The notes: generated from the letters alone by a model not told the origin. A DNA stretch of 64,000 nucleotides from Gemmatimonas sp. (GCF_027531815.1 NZ_JAPZSK010000006.1:1-64000); one strand, 5' to 3'; positions 28,693-38,977 are shown, counted from the stretch's first letter. Translations and numbers: made by a program.

Positions 28693-29843
28693 CCGCTCAA
28701 GATAACGTCGAACGCCGCTCCCCGGTCGGTTTCGGCGAGTACCAATCGCCCGTGATGATTTTCCTCCACAATGCGACGAGCCAACGACAGGCCAATGCCC
28801 CAGCCGCGATCCTTGGTGGTGAACCCGGCGTCGAAGATGCGCTTCCGCAGCGCGCGCGGGACCCCCGGCCCGTCATCCTGGACCCGAATGCGAGCGCCTC
28901 CCTCCGGGATTGGGGTGACCGAGACGACGACTTCGCCATTGCGGCCACCGAGGGCATCCATGGCGTTCTTGATGAGCACTTCCAGCACCCATTCCAGCAG
29001 CACGACGTCGCCACGCACCATGACCGGTCCACCGGGGTCGTCGCTGCGAATGGTCACCGTGCGCGCCAGCGTGGGCGCGCGCGCCGCGAAGTACTCCGCC
29101 AACCGTCGCACGAGCGCCGTGGCGTCGAGTGTTTCGTCGCGCGGTGGCCGTCCGATGCGCTCGAAGCGATGTGAGACGCGTTCGAGCCGTTGCACATCCT
29201 GCGCCATGGCCGCGACGGCGCGCGTGCCGGTACCGCCCGTGACGGTATCGGCCAGCAGTTCGATCCACCCGGTGAGCGCGGAGAGGGGCGTTCCCAGCTG
29301 GTGGGCGGCCTCACGGGCCATGCCGGCCCAGACCTTTTCCCGCTCGGCGCGCCCGCGTTCCACGAGCGCGTACACCCCGAGCCCCACGAGCAGCGTGATG
29401 CCGAGCGCCTGCAGCAGCGGAATGAAGCGCAATCCGTTAACGATGGCGCTGTCGCCCAGATGCACGGCGCCCACCGCCGGTTCCACAATGGGCGGATTCT
29501 GCCGGTCCAGGTCGGCGACATAGCGGCGGAAGCGCACCGTATCGGACGGATCGATTCCGTCGGGGAGATTGGCCGTCGCCGACACGCGGCCGTCGTTGTC
29601 GGTGAGGACCAGCGGCAGCCCCGACTCGCGGATCTGCCGTGACAGATCGAGGAGGGCGATGGTGGGATCGGCGTTGACGCTGGTGTCCTGCAGCGCTTCG
29701 TAGATGCGCGCGTACATGCGCCCCTGGCCTGCCCCGGCCGCCCGCAGCTGGGTGACCACGTGCTGCGTGTAGGCCACGTACCAGACCAGCAGGGCGATCA
29801 CCCCGAGCACCATCGCAACGAGGGGCCAGCGACGACGGCGCAT
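28689..29843 (-). CDS. membrane sensor histidine kinase (orphan)
   Basis: A 384-residue kinase. Residues about 6-22 and 139-157 are membrane helices flanking a periplasmic sensor region of roughly 115 residues. The HisKA box is GMAREAAHQLGTPLSALTGWIELL (phospho-acceptor His in AAHQLGTP). The ATPase domain has the N box KNAMDALGG, G1 DDGPGVP and G2 RGWGIGLSLARRIVEENHHG. The start at 29843 places the first helix at the N-terminus. No response regulator is adjacent. It lies 41 bases after serS and overlaps pcrA by 4 bases, an unusual spot for a sensor kinase. Confidence 0.92.
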   Translation of the reverse strand: MRRRRWPLVAMVLGVIALLVWYVAYTQHVVTQLRAAGAGQGRMYARIYEALQDTSVNADPTIALLDLSRQIRESGLPLVLTDNDGRVSATANLPDGIDPSDTVRFRRYVADLDRQNPPIVEPAVGAVHLGDSAIVNGLRFIPLLQALGITLLVGLGVYALVERGRAEREKVWAGMAREAAHQLGTPLSALTGWIELLADTVTGGTGTRAVAAMAQDVQRLERVSHRFERIGRPPRDETLDATALVRRLAEYFAARAPTLARTVTIRSDDPGGPVMVRGDVVLLEWVLEVLIKNAMDALGGRNGEVVVSVTPIPEGGARIRVQDDGPGVPRALRKRIFDAGFTTKDRGWGIGLSLARRIVEENHHGRLVLAETDRGAAFDVILSG

Positions 29844-29884
29844 GTGGGAGGGGGCGAGGGAGAACCGAGGACGCCTTGGCAGAC

Positions 29885-31162
29885 TCAGCGCAGGACGGCC
29901 CGGCCCAGCCAAGGCTGCAGGGCCTCCGGAATGCGCACCGAGCCGTCGGCCTGCTGGTGGTGTTCGAGCAGGCTGGCAATGATGCGCGAAAACGCGAGCG
30001 CCGACCCGTTGAGCGTATGCGCGAAGCGCGGCTTCTCTCCGGGCGCGGTGCGATAGCGGATGTTGGCGCGCCGGGCCTGAAAGTCGGCAAACAGGCTGCA
30101 GCTGGAGACCTCCAGCCACTTGCCAACCGCCGGCGCAAACACCTCGAGATCGTATGTCATGGCGCTCGAGAAGCCCGTGTCTCCGGCCGCGAGCAGCACG
30201 CGCCGGTAGGGCAGCTCAAGCCGTTCCAGCACGGTTTCCGCATGGCGGGTGAGCAGTTCGAGCTGCTCGCGTGCGTTTTCCGCGGTGGCGTAGCGCACGA
30301 GCTCCACCTTATCGAACTGGTGTACCCGAAGCAGGCCGCGCGTATCCTTTCCCGCCGAGCCGGCTTCACGGCGGAAGCAGGCGCTGTAGCCGCAGAGGCC
30401 CATCGGCAGCGCCGACGCGTCAAGGATTTCGTCGCGATACAGATTGGTGATGGGCACCTCCGCGGTGGGGATGAGGAACAAATCCTCATCGGGCACGCGG
30501 TACATGTCGTCCTCGAACTTGGGCAACTGCCCGGTGCCGGTCATGCTGGCCCGATTGACCACGAGCGGCACCCACGCCTCGTCGTACCCATGCTCCTCGG
30601 TGTGAAGCTCGAGCATCATGTTCATGAGCGCACGAACCAGCTTGGCTCCCACGCCGCGATACACGATGAACCCCGATCCGGAGATCTTCGCGCCCCGCGG
30701 CAGGTCGAGCATCCCCAGCGCGGCCCCCTTCTCCCAGTGCGGGACCAGAGTGTCGCCGTCGCCGCGCGGCTCGCCCCACGTCTTCATGATGGTGTTGTGC
30801 GACTCGTCACCCTCGGGGACCTCGGCGAGGGTGATGTTGGGCAGTTCGTACAGCATGTGCTGCACCGCGGCTTCGGCCTCATTCCGTCGCTGTTCGAGGG
30901 CGGCAATGGCCTCGCCAATGGTACGCCCCTCGGCGATCAGCGACGAGGCATCCTCACCGGCCTTGCGCTTCTGCGCCACATCCTGCGTGAGCTTGTTGCG
31001 TCGTGCCTGCTGCGCCTCCAACTCGGTGATCGCGGTGCGCCGCTCGCGCTCCAACACCTCGGCGCGGTCCAGCACTGGCGCCAACTCGGCGAGCTTACCG
31101 CGGCGCCGCATGCCTTCGCGCAGGTGGTCGAGTTGATCGCGCAGCAGCCGAATATCGTGCAT
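29885..31162 (-). CDS. serS: serine--tRNA ligase
   Basis: Class II synthetase of 425 residues. The N-terminal antiparallel coiled coil that grips tRNA(Ser) occupies about residues 28-100. Motif 2 is ACFRREAGSAGKDTRGLLRVHQFDKVELV, and the C-terminal GSALAFSRIIASLLEHHQQADGSVRIPEALQPW with motif 3 completes the active site. The ATG at 31162 gives the canonical MHDIRLLR opening. It is followed after 41 bases by the histidine-kinase gene and starts 13 bases after the lipoprotein gene. Confidence 0.98.
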   Translation of the reverse strand: MHDIRLLRDQLDHLREGMRRRGKLAELAPVLDRAEVLERERRTAITELEAQQARRNKLTQDVAQKRKAGEDASSLIAEGRTIGEAIAALEQRRNEAEAAVQHMLYELPNITLAEVPEGDESHNTIMKTWGEPRGDGDTLVPHWEKGAALGMLDLPRGAKISGSGFIVYRGVGAKLVRALMNMMLELHTEEHGYDEAWVPLVVNRASMTGTGQLPKFEDDMYRVPDEDLFLIPTAEVPITNLYRDEILDASALPMGLCGYSACFRREAGSAGKDTRGLLRVHQFDKVELVRYATAENAREQLELLTRHAETVLERLELPYRRVLLAAGDTGFSSAMTYDLEVFAPAVGKWLEVSSCSLFADFQARRANIRYRTAPGEKPRFAHTLNGSALAFSRIIASLLEHHQQADGSVRIPEALQPWLGRAVLR

Positions 31163-31175
31163 GCCAGTGTCAGGT

Positions 31176-31802
31176 TCAGGTGGAGGGGAGGCCCACCGTG
31201 AGCGCACGATACCCGCAATTGCGGTTCACGAGCGCCCGCAGCACGATGCGCCGTTCGGCGAGGATCACGCTGTCAACGGCCACCTTGCCGTAGAACGGGT
31301 CCTGGAGGATGCACTGCGAACTGGTGAGCCTGATCAGCACGACCTCGCTGACCGCCACCACGAGGGTGGAGTCGTCGGTATAGCCCCGATCGGGGGCCCG
31401 CGTGATGGCATCGAAGGCCGACGTGCTGCGCGTGAGCCCGATGCTGGGCGCCCCAGCCGGCGCCTGAGGGACGAGCGCCCGTGCCGGCAGGAACCGGACC
31501 TTGCCGTCGGCGGTGATGTCGAAGGCGACCTCGAAGTTCACCGTGCCGTTGCTGAGCAACTGCGGGCGTTGGACCGAGAGGTTGCTGAAGAGCACACTGG
31601 CCGGGAGGGCCGAATTGGTACCGGACAGCGCCCACACGCTGAAGGCGCGCACGGTGTTTTCACTCGTGGGCGGCGACAGGAACGGGTTGTTGTCGCTGCA
31701 TGCGGCCCCCACGCTTGTCATCAGGGCGACGGCACAAAATGACAGGGCGCGCCGAACCAGGCGAGGCGCGCCGTTCCGACGGTCGTTCAGGGTGAAGCGC
31801 AT
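31176..31802 (-). CDS. putative lipoprotein of unknown function
   Basis: A 208-residue protein. From the ATG at 31802 it has a basic N-terminus and a hydrophobic segment ending in a lipobox-like SVGAACSDNN, so it is probably a lipoprotein. The mature part is beta-rich (TVRAFSVWALSGTN, GTVNFEVAFDITADGKVRFLPAR, STLVVAVSEVVLIRL) with two conserved-looking cysteines (SSQCILQ and NRNCGYRAL) that could form a disulphide. I do not recognise the family. It is the first gene of the serS-pcrA-gatCAB run and has its own upstream promoter. Confidence 0.7.
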   Translation of the reverse strand: MRFTLNDRRNGAPRLVRRALSFCAVALMTSVGAACSDNNPFLSPPTSENTVRAFSVWALSGTNSALPASVLFSNLSVQRPQLLSNGTVNFEVAFDITADGKVRFLPARALVPQAPAGAPSIGLTRSTSAFDAITRAPDRGYTDDSTLVVAVSEVVLIRLTSSQCILQDPFYGKVAVDSVILAERRIVLRALVNRNCGYRALTVGLPST

Positions 31803-31854
31803 GGCGATTTCCGAGGTGATCCGGCCGTCAGGCCGGCGAACGTTCCACCTTCGG

Positions 31855-31883
31855 AGGTTACCGCCCAACTCGTGCACGGGCAA
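31855..31883 (-). promoter_or_regulatory. sigma70-type promoter of the lipoprotein-serS operon
   Basis: On the minus strand TTGCCC, a 17-base spacer and TAACCT, about 53 bases upstream of the lipoprotein ATG at 31802. It overlaps no gene and lies back to back with the roadblock promoter. Confidence 0.55.
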
Positions 31884-31907
31884 GCGGTTCGGCCGCGCAA
31901 TGATCGC

Positions 31908-31936
31908 TTGACTTCGCACGCGGGGCGGGACAGCGT
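31908..31936 (+). promoter_or_regulatory. promoter of the roadblock-response regulator genes
   Basis: TTGACT, a 17-base spacer and CAGCGT, with only 6 bases to the ATG at 31943. The -35 is good and the -10 is weak. The spacing predicts a leaderless mRNA, as for the lpxH-like gene. Confidence 0.45.
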
Positions 31937-31942
31937 TCCGCC

Positions 31943-32296
31943 ATGCCCACCATTCGAGATCTGGTCAGTGCGCTGCGGCGCCGCGACGGCGTGGACGCGG
32001 CCATCGTTCTCGGTCGCGACGGCCTCCTCATTGACGGGAACAGCACGTCGCCTCTCGACCCCGACGGGCTCGCGGCGTTCGTGCCCCCCATGGCGCTGGC
32101 CGCTGCCGATCTGGGCGTGGCGGCGCAGCGCGGCGATTTCGGCATCATGGTGCTCGAGTATGCGGAGGGCCATGCGGTCGTCACGGCGCTGTCGCATGAC
32201 GCCTTTCTCCTGGTCCTGCTGCAGCCCACGGCCAATCTCGGCGCCCTGCTCTACGAACTGCGACGTCACCGCACCCAGATCTCGGCGCTGGTCTGA
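31943..32296 (+). CDS. roadblock/LC7 domain protein
   Basis: A 117-residue single-domain protein. TIRDLVSALRRRDGVDAAIVLGRDGLLIDG opens the roadblock fold, and FGIMVLEYAEGHAVVTALSHDAFLLVLLQPTANLGALLYELRRHRTQI closes it. Bacterial roadblock proteins are dimeric regulators, often of MglA-type small GTPases (MglB). No GTPase gene is adjacent here; instead a CheY-like regulator starts 4 bases after its stop, which suggests a regulatory pair. No ribosome-binding site is visible, in line with a leaderless transcript. Confidence 0.82.
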   Translation: MPTIRDLVSALRRRDGVDAAIVLGRDGLLIDGNSTSPLDPDGLAAFVPPMALAAADLGVAAQRGDFGIMVLEYAEGHAVVTALSHDAFLLVLLQPTANLGALLYELRRHRTQISALV

Positions 32297-32300
32297 GCCA

Positions 32301-32735
32301 GTGACCGAGGCGGTGACCGACAGCCCGACGACGGCGCTGCCGATTCTGGTCGTCGACGACGAGCCGCACATTGGCCGCATCATCCGCACGCGGCTCGAGC
32401 AGGACGGCTTTCGTGTCATGCTCGCCGAAAGCGGGGTCGAGGCGCTGGACCAGCTACAACATGAACCGGACGTTGGGCTGATCGTGCTGGATCTCATGCT
32501 GCCCGGCATGTCGGGGATCGATATCTTGCGGGTCCTCCGTGAGGATACGCGCTGGAGCGACCTGCCCTGCATCGTCCTGACGGCAGCCGGTCAGGAAGCG
32601 CACTGGCAGGAAGCCGAGGCCCTCGGCGTGGCCGAGGTGATGTCGAAGCCCTTCAGCCCCCGCCGGCTGCTTGCCCGCGTGCGCCACCATATGCGGGGGC
32701 CGCGCGCCTCCGCCGATGATACGAGTTCGCTGTGA
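32301..32735 (+). CDS. single-domain response regulator
   Basis: A 144-residue CheY-like receiver with no output domain. LPILVVDDEPHIGRIIRTRLEQDGF carries the acidic pocket, LIVLDLMLPGMSGIDILRVLR the phospho-acceptor Asp, CIVLTAAG the switch Thr and MSKPFSPRRLLARVR the conserved Lys. The GTG start at 32301 follows the roadblock stop by 4 bases and gives a short N-terminal tail before the receiver. It may act by protein contact with the roadblock protein or with a kinase elsewhere. Confidence 0.92.
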   Translation: MTEAVTDSPTTALPILVVDDEPHIGRIIRTRLEQDGFRVMLAESGVEALDQLQHEPDVGLIVLDLMLPGMSGIDILRVLREDTRWSDLPCIVLTAAGQEAHWQEAEALGVAEVMSKPFSPRRLLARVRHHMRGPRASADDTSSL

Positions 32736-32763
32736 CCCGTCCTTTCCCCCGGTCGAAGACCGC

Positions 32764-33795
32764 ATGATTCGCTGGAACGTGGTGCTGGCCGGCGGCATCG
32801 GCTCGCGCTTCTGGCCGTTATCCACGCCAACGCGCCCCAAGCAGTTGCTGCCACTGGTCACGGATGCGCCCATGTTGTGCGACACCCTCGACCGGTTGCG
32901 CCCATCGGCGCCCCCCGAGCGCACCTTGGTACTGACCAACGCCACGTTGCGCGACGCCGTGCTGGCGCTGGATCCGACACTGCCGGCCGACAACGTGATT
33001 GCCGAACCGCGCCCGGCGGGTACCTGCGCCGCGCTGGCGTGGGCCGCCAAATTCATTGCCGCTCGCGACGGTGGTGAGGCGGTCATGGTGTGCACACACG
33101 CAGACTGGGCCATTGGCGATGTGGAGGCGTTCCGCCAAACGCTGGACCGCGCCGCGCAGGTGGCGCTGACGCGCCGTTCCCTGGTGACGGTGGGTATCGT
33201 GCCGTCACGTCCCGACCCCGGTTTCGGCTACATCCAGCCTGGCGAGGTGGTGCGCGATGATGTGCGGCGGGTGGCGCGCTTCGCGGAGAAACCTGACGCC
33301 GCCACGGCCTCGCGGATGGTCGCCGAGGGGTATCTCTGGAACTCCGGCATTTTCGCCTGGTGTGTGGGCGACCTGCTCGAAGAGATCCGCGAACACACGC
33401 CGGAGGTCCAGCCGGCGTTGGCGTCGTCGGGCGACGATCTCGCGCGATTCTTCGCCGCCGTCCGCTCGATTGCCGTCGATGTGGGTGTGCTGGAGCGTTC
33501 GCACCGTGTGCTGGTGCTCCCCGGGCAGTTCGGCTGGGACGATGTCGGCACCTGGGCCGCATTGCATCGGGTGCGCGCGCACGATGGGCAGGACAACGCC
33601 ATGCTTGGTCCGAGCCATGCCTGCCAGTCCACCGGCAATGTCGTCCATGCAGACGGTACCCAGGTAGTCCTCTACGGCGTCCACGACCTCGTGGTGGTGG
33701 CGCGCGCGGGGCTGGTCATGGTCACAACCCGTGAGCGTGCCGCCGACCTCAAGACCCTGCTGGACACGCTTCCCCCAGACGTACGCGATCGATGA
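32764..33795 (+). CDS. manC: mannose-1-phosphate guanylyltransferase
   Basis: A 343-residue nucleotidyltransferase producing GDP-mannose from mannose 1-phosphate and GTP for polysaccharides. The signature VLAGGIGSRFWPLSTPTRPKQLLPL begins at residue 7. The product-binding FAEKPDAATASRMVAEGYLWNSGIFAW and FGWDDVGTWAAL motifs follow. It is the short form without the C-terminal isomerase domain. It begins 28 bases after the response regulator and overlaps the next sugar-nucleotide gene by 4 bases. Confidence 0.94.
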   Translation: MIRWNVVLAGGIGSRFWPLSTPTRPKQLLPLVTDAPMLCDTLDRLRPSAPPERTLVLTNATLRDAVLALDPTLPADNVIAEPRPAGTCAALAWAAKFIAARDGGEAVMVCTHADWAIGDVEAFRQTLDRAAQVALTRRSLVTVGIVPSRPDPGFGYIQPGEVVRDDVRRVARFAEKPDAATASRMVAEGYLWNSGIFAWCVGDLLEEIREHTPEVQPALASSGDDLARFFAAVRSIAVDVGVLERSHRVLVLPGQFGWDDVGTWAALHRVRAHDGQDNAMLGPSHACQSTGNVVHADGTQVVLYGVHDLVVVARAGLVMVTTRERAADLKTLLDTLPPDVRDR

Positions 33796-35006
33796 TCATT
33801 TTCTACGATGACGCCCGAGCGCGTCGGTTCGAGCCGTTTGCCACCACGCGCCCCCTGGCCGAAATGCGCATGGGGGCGCTGCTCCAGCGCGAACGATGGC
33901 AGGAGGTGCTGCACGCGGCGCCACGCGGATTCGTGTCATCACCGCACCTTGAAGGATTCACCGAGTTCGATGCGCCCCCTGCTCACGTGGGTGATGTCCC
34001 CGCGGGCACGTGGCTGGTGAACACCCGTGCCGTGCCGATGCTGGAAGCCGTACGCAGCACCGCCACGGTGCTGGCGATCGATCACAAGGTGGCGGCCGTC
34101 AAGCTTGCCGCGGCCGTGTCGCGTGAGCAGCTGCAGGACGCGCTGTTCGCGCTCGAGGATGTCCTGCCGAGCACCGGCTCGATGGCGAACATTCCGGGCG
34201 TGTGGCTCGACAACGTGTGGGACCTGGTCGCGCATCTCCAGAGCGTGTTGCAGGCAGACATCCCGACACTGGCGCTGCAGACCGAAGCGGTTCCCCTGGC
34301 AAACAGTCTGGCGACGATTCTGGGGAGCCACGGCGTCTTTGTGGAAGCCGATGCGACCATCGAACCGCAGGTGGTGTTCGACACCACCCTTGGTCCGGTG
34401 CTGCTGCGTCGGGGCGCGGTCGTGCAGGCCTTTTCGCGTGTCGCCGGCCCCTGTTACGTGGGCCGTGAGGCGTCGGTGCTGGGCGGACGCGTGGCGGGGT
34501 GCGCCATCGGCGACGTCTGTCGGGTGCACGGTGAGCTGTCGGCGTCCATTCTGGTCGGGCACAGCAACAAGGGACACGAGGGGTTCGTGGGTCACTCCGT
34601 CCTGGGACGGTGGGTCAACCTCGGCGCCGGTACCACGACGAGCAACCTGAAGAACACGTACGGCAGCGTCTCGTTGTGGACTCCGGATGGTGTGCAGGAC
34701 ACCAAGCTGCAGTTTCTTGGCACCCTGTTTGGCGATCATGCCAAGACCGGCATTGGCCTGCGCCTCACCACCGGTTGTGTCGTTGGCGCCGGAGCCAACG
34801 TGTTCGATGCGATGCCACCCAAGGCGGTGGCCCCATTTTCCTGGGGCGGTGCGGCGCCGTACGGCCGCTTCGCCGAGGAGAAGTTCGTCGATACCGCGGA
34901 GCGCATGATGGCGCGCCGTCAGATCGTCATGTCCGCATCGGCCCGCGGGTGGTGGCGCCGTGTGCACGCCGTCGCGAGCGCCGACACGCGCTGGCCGCGT
35001 CGGTGA
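33792..35006 (+). CDS. GlmU-like putative sugar nucleotidyltransferase
   Basis: A 404-residue protein opening MIIFYDDARARRFEPFATTRPLAEMRMG, the N-terminal pattern of GlmU-related proteins that lack the standard GGxGTR loop. Residues about 190-370 form a left-handed beta helix of hexapeptide repeats (for example CYVGREASVLGGRVAGCAIGDVC, GAGTTTSNLKNTYGSVSLW, TGCVVGAGANVF). It may be an acyl- or nucleotidyltransferase acting on sugar phosphates. The ATGA overlap with manC indicates a joint role in surface polysaccharide precursors. Specific substrate unknown. Confidence 0.82.
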   Translation: MIIFYDDARARRFEPFATTRPLAEMRMGALLQRERWQEVLHAAPRGFVSSPHLEGFTEFDAPPAHVGDVPAGTWLVNTRAVPMLEAVRSTATVLAIDHKVAAVKLAAAVSREQLQDALFALEDVLPSTGSMANIPGVWLDNVWDLVAHLQSVLQADIPTLALQTEAVPLANSLATILGSHGVFVEADATIEPQVVFDTTLGPVLLRRGAVVQAFSRVAGPCYVGREASVLGGRVAGCAIGDVCRVHGELSASILVGHSNKGHEGFVGHSVLGRWVNLGAGTTTSNLKNTYGSVSLWTPDGVQDTKLQFLGTLFGDHAKTGIGLRLTTGCVVGAGANVFDAMPPKAVAPFSWGGAAPYGRFAEEKFVDTAERMMARRQIVMSASARGWWRRVHAVASADTRWPRR

Positions 35007-35016
35007 TGGGCCACTC

Positions 35017-35850
35017 GTGATTACCGTGACCATGCTCGGCTCCGGGAGCCGAGGCAACGCGATGCTGGTGGACGGCAGCGATGGCACCGTGCTGGTGGAC
35101 GCCGGTTTCGGCGTGCGTACCCTGGCCAAGCGATTCGAGGCGGTGCAGCGGCGGCCCAGCGATGTGGGGGCGGTGCTGCTCACGCACGAGCATGTCGACC
35201 ATGCGTGTGGGGCAGCGGCGGCCTGCGACCGGTGGTCGTGGCGCGTGCACGCATCGGCCCCTACCCTTGCGGCCATGTCGCTGCTGGCCAATGGAGCGCC
35301 CGCCGACCTGCAGCCCTTTGCGCCGAGCGGTGATCAGGTGCTGTGCGGATTCCTCATCGAACATGCCCCGCTGCCGCACGATGCCAGCGATTGCCGCGCG
35401 CTGGTGCTGACCGATCGCGCGAGCGGTGCGCGACTGGGGATCGTGCTCGATGCCGGCCATGTCCCCGAGACACTGCCGGCATTCCTCGATCGCCTGGATC
35501 TGCTGGTGCTGGAGTCGAACCATGACCCGGACCTGCTGGCGAATGGTCCCTATCCGTGGCCGCTCAAGGAACGCATCGGCGGTGGGAGCGGACATCTTTC
35601 GAACCAGCAGGCGTCAATGCTGGCCGGCGCCTGTGCGCACCGCGGGTTGCGCCACGTGGTGCTGGCCCATCTCAGCGAAACGAACAACACCCCCGCCCTC
35701 GCCTTGGCGAGCACGCGCGAGGCGCTCCGCGGCGCCGGCTGGAAGCGCGACGGGGTGTCGACGGCGCTGCAGCGCGTGCCGCTCTCGCCGGTGCGCGCCG
35801 ACGGTGGCGTTGGGCGGCTGGCAGCGACGCAGTTGGCGCTTGGCCTCTAG
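35017..35850 (+). CDS. MBL-fold metallohydrolase (YycJ/WalJ-like)
   Basis: A 277-residue beta-lactamase-fold hydrolase. VTMLGSGSRGNAMLVDG and VLVDAGFGVRTLAKRF open the fold, and the metal motif is LLTHEHVDHACG. LVLESNHDPDLL and GHLSNQQASMLA with the final LAHLSETNNTP match the YycJ group, which has 5'-3' DNA exonuclease activity linked to mismatch repair. The GTG at 35017 follows the previous stop by 10 bases; an ATG at 35032 is a shorter option. Convergent groEL lies beyond a strong hairpin. Confidence 0.88.
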   Translation: MITVTMLGSGSRGNAMLVDGSDGTVLVDAGFGVRTLAKRFEAVQRRPSDVGAVLLTHEHVDHACGAAAACDRWSWRVHASAPTLAAMSLLANGAPADLQPFAPSGDQVLCGFLIEHAPLPHDASDCRALVLTDRASGARLGIVLDAGHVPETLPAFLDRLDLLVLESNHDPDLLANGPYPWPLKERIGGGSGHLSNQQASMLAGACAHRGLRHVVLAHLSETNNTPALALASTREALRGAGWKRDGVSTALQRVPLSPVRADGGVGRLAATQLALGL

Positions 35851-35992
35851 CGGCGAAAGGCGCGAAGGGAACGCGCGCCCCACCGCGGTCGGCAACGTCC
35901 CCGCGGTCATGGCGCGGCAGCACCGGGTGATTGCCGCACCCCGACCGCCGAGCGCCTGTTCCGCCCCGCGGCGCGGCGGCTCGCAAACACGA

Positions 35993-36018
35993 ACGGGCAC
36001 CTCGCGTGAGGTGCCCGT
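35993..36018. terminator. bidirectional hairpin between MBL gene and groEL
   Basis: ACGGGCACCTC-GCGT-GAGGTGCCCGT, a perfect 11-bp stem with a 4-base loop, lies between the convergent MBL-hydrolase and groEL genes. It has no long U tract on either strand. The 140 bases between the MBL stop and this hairpin contain nothing I can identify. Confidence 0.65.
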
Positions 36019-36056
36019 CGTGCGTCGTGCCTGGAAGCGAGTCCTGAGCGCGAGGC

Positions 36057-37703
<1,647 letters not shown>

Positions 37704-37715
37704 TTAGGGTGCGGT

Positions 37716-38003
37716 TCAGTTGATCACGGCGAGAATATCGGACTCGCGCAGGATGAGGAGCTGCTCGCCCTCGATCGTCACTTCGGTGCCGCTGTACTTC
37801 CCGTACAGCACCTTGTCACCGACCTTGACGTCCATCGGGACGCGGGCGTCCTTCTCGAAACGGCCCGGGCCGACGGCAACGATGTTGCCCTGCTGGGGCT
37901 TTTCCTTCGCGGTATCGGGGATGTACAGCCCACCGCGCATCTGCTCCGCCTCTTCGAGCGGCTTCACGACAACGCGATCCGCGAGCGGCGCGACCTTGGA
38001 CAT
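37716..38003 (-). CDS. groS: co-chaperonin GroES (10 kDa)
   Basis: Lid of the GroEL chamber, 95 residues. [35 protein letters not shown] contains the mobile loop that docks on GroEL, and [30 protein letters not shown] closes the fold. The ATG at 38003 has AGGAGA about 10 bases upstream and a 5' leader carrying the CIRCE operator. Expression should rise on heat shock through loss of HrcA binding. Confidence 0.98.
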   Translation of the reverse strand: MSKVAPLADRVVVKPLEEAEQMRGGLYIPDTAKEKPQQGNIVAVGPGRFEKDARVPMDVKVGDKVLYGKYSGTEVTIEGEQLLILRESDILAVIN

Positions 38004-38055
38004 ACGGATTGATCTCCTGCGAACAGGGTCAGGGGAACGAACAAGACGAATTGGA

Positions 38056-38082
38056 TTAGCACTCATGCGAGACGAGTGCTAA
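38056..38082. promoter_or_regulatory. CIRCE operator (HrcA binding site)
   Basis: TTAGCACTC, nine bases, GAGTGCTAA is an exact match to the CIRCE consensus. It sits right after the predicted transcript start of groESL, where HrcA binding blocks transcription. HrcA itself is not in this window. Confidence 0.96.
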
Positions 38083-38090
38083 CGGAAGGG

Positions 38091-38119
38091 AACCTAGGCG
38101 ACGCCGAGTCTCGCGTCAA
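38091..38119 (-). promoter_or_regulatory. sigma70-type promoter of groESL
   Basis: On the minus strand TTGACG, a 17-base spacer and TAGGTT, ending 8 bases upstream of the CIRCE element. Housekeeping promoter plus CIRCE is the standard HrcA-controlled arrangement. The remaining gap up to birA (38120-38244) is lower in G+C and shows no gene. Confidence 0.75.
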
Positions 38120-38244
38120 GTGGGCCTATGGCCATCTAAGCCAATGAAATGCAACAGCTTAGCAACTTGCCAGTTAGGCAGAATGGCCGCCAAGATGGCA
38201 ATCTCCACCCCCTGCGACTGGCCACATTGGCAGGAGTGGTCGGT

Positions 38245-38970
38245 TCAGTCCGCGAAGATCAGCGAGCCACTCTGCCACAACTGGTCGGAGCCATCGTCGC
38301 ACCGGATACAGATGCCCCCGGTCGCCGAAACGCCAGTGACCGTGCCCACCGCGGGTGCCGTCACGCGGCGTCCCACTGCGGCATCGCGCGCGTCCCATGC
38401 CGCCAATTCGGCCGCCGAGAGGGGACCAAGACCGGAGGCCGCGCGGCGCAGCGCCGGCGCCACCGCTTCCAGCAGAGCGTCGCGCGACACATCCTGACGC
38501 ACCGCGATCGTCGCGGGGAGATCGCCAGGCACCCGCCGGTTGATGCCCACGCCGATCGCGACCCAATCGGGGCGCGCACCACGCCAGCGCGCTTCAATGA
38601 GCACCCCGGCCAGCTTCCGGCCCTCGACCAGCAGGTCATTGGGCCACTTGAGCATGATGCGACCATCCACGCAGGACGTGAGCGCCGTGGCCAGTTCGAG
38701 TCCGACACGCAGCGACAGCACCTCCACCGCGCCACTGTCGACGGGACGCTCGATGAGCGTGCACCACAACCCGGCATCGGGTTCGGAGATCCACGTCTTG
38801 CCGCCCCGCCCACGTCCCGCTGCCTGCGACGCCGCGAGCACGAGCGTCCCCGCGGGCGCGCCCTCCGCAGCGAGGGCGTGCGCCACGTCCATCGTGGAGG
38901 TGACCTGCGCGTGGTATTCGAGGCGCGCGAGGCCGAGGCGCGCCGCCAGCGAGGGCGCGGGAGCGGTCAC
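38245..38970 (-). CDS. birA: biotin--[acetyl-CoA-carboxylase] ligase
   Basis: A 241-residue enzyme that forms biotinyl-AMP and biotinylates acyl-CoA carboxylase carrier proteins. The biotin loop is AAGRGRGGKTWISEPDAGLW, followed by LKWPNDLLVEGRKLAGVLIEA and VAIGVGINRRV. There is no N-terminal helix-turn-helix, so this is the monofunctional class without repressor activity. It is the last gene of the long minus-strand operon, 7 bases after uppP. Confidence 0.94.
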   Translation of the reverse strand: MTAPAPSLAARLGLARLEYHAQVTSTMDVAHALAAEGAPAGTLVLAASQAAGRGRGGKTWISEPDAGLWCTLIERPVDSGAVEVLSLRVGLELATALTSCVDGRIMLKWPNDLLVEGRKLAGVLIEARWRGARPDWVAIGVGINRRVPGDLPATIAVRQDVSRDALLEAVAPALRRAASGLGPLSAAELAAWDARDAAVGRRVTAPAVGTVTGVSATGGICIRCDDGSDQLWQSGSLIFAD

Positions 38971-38977
38971 GCGCGGA

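Noticed and set aside
26950-28755. Plus-strand 601-codon open frame
   Set aside because: Antisense shadow of pcrA with no family similarity.
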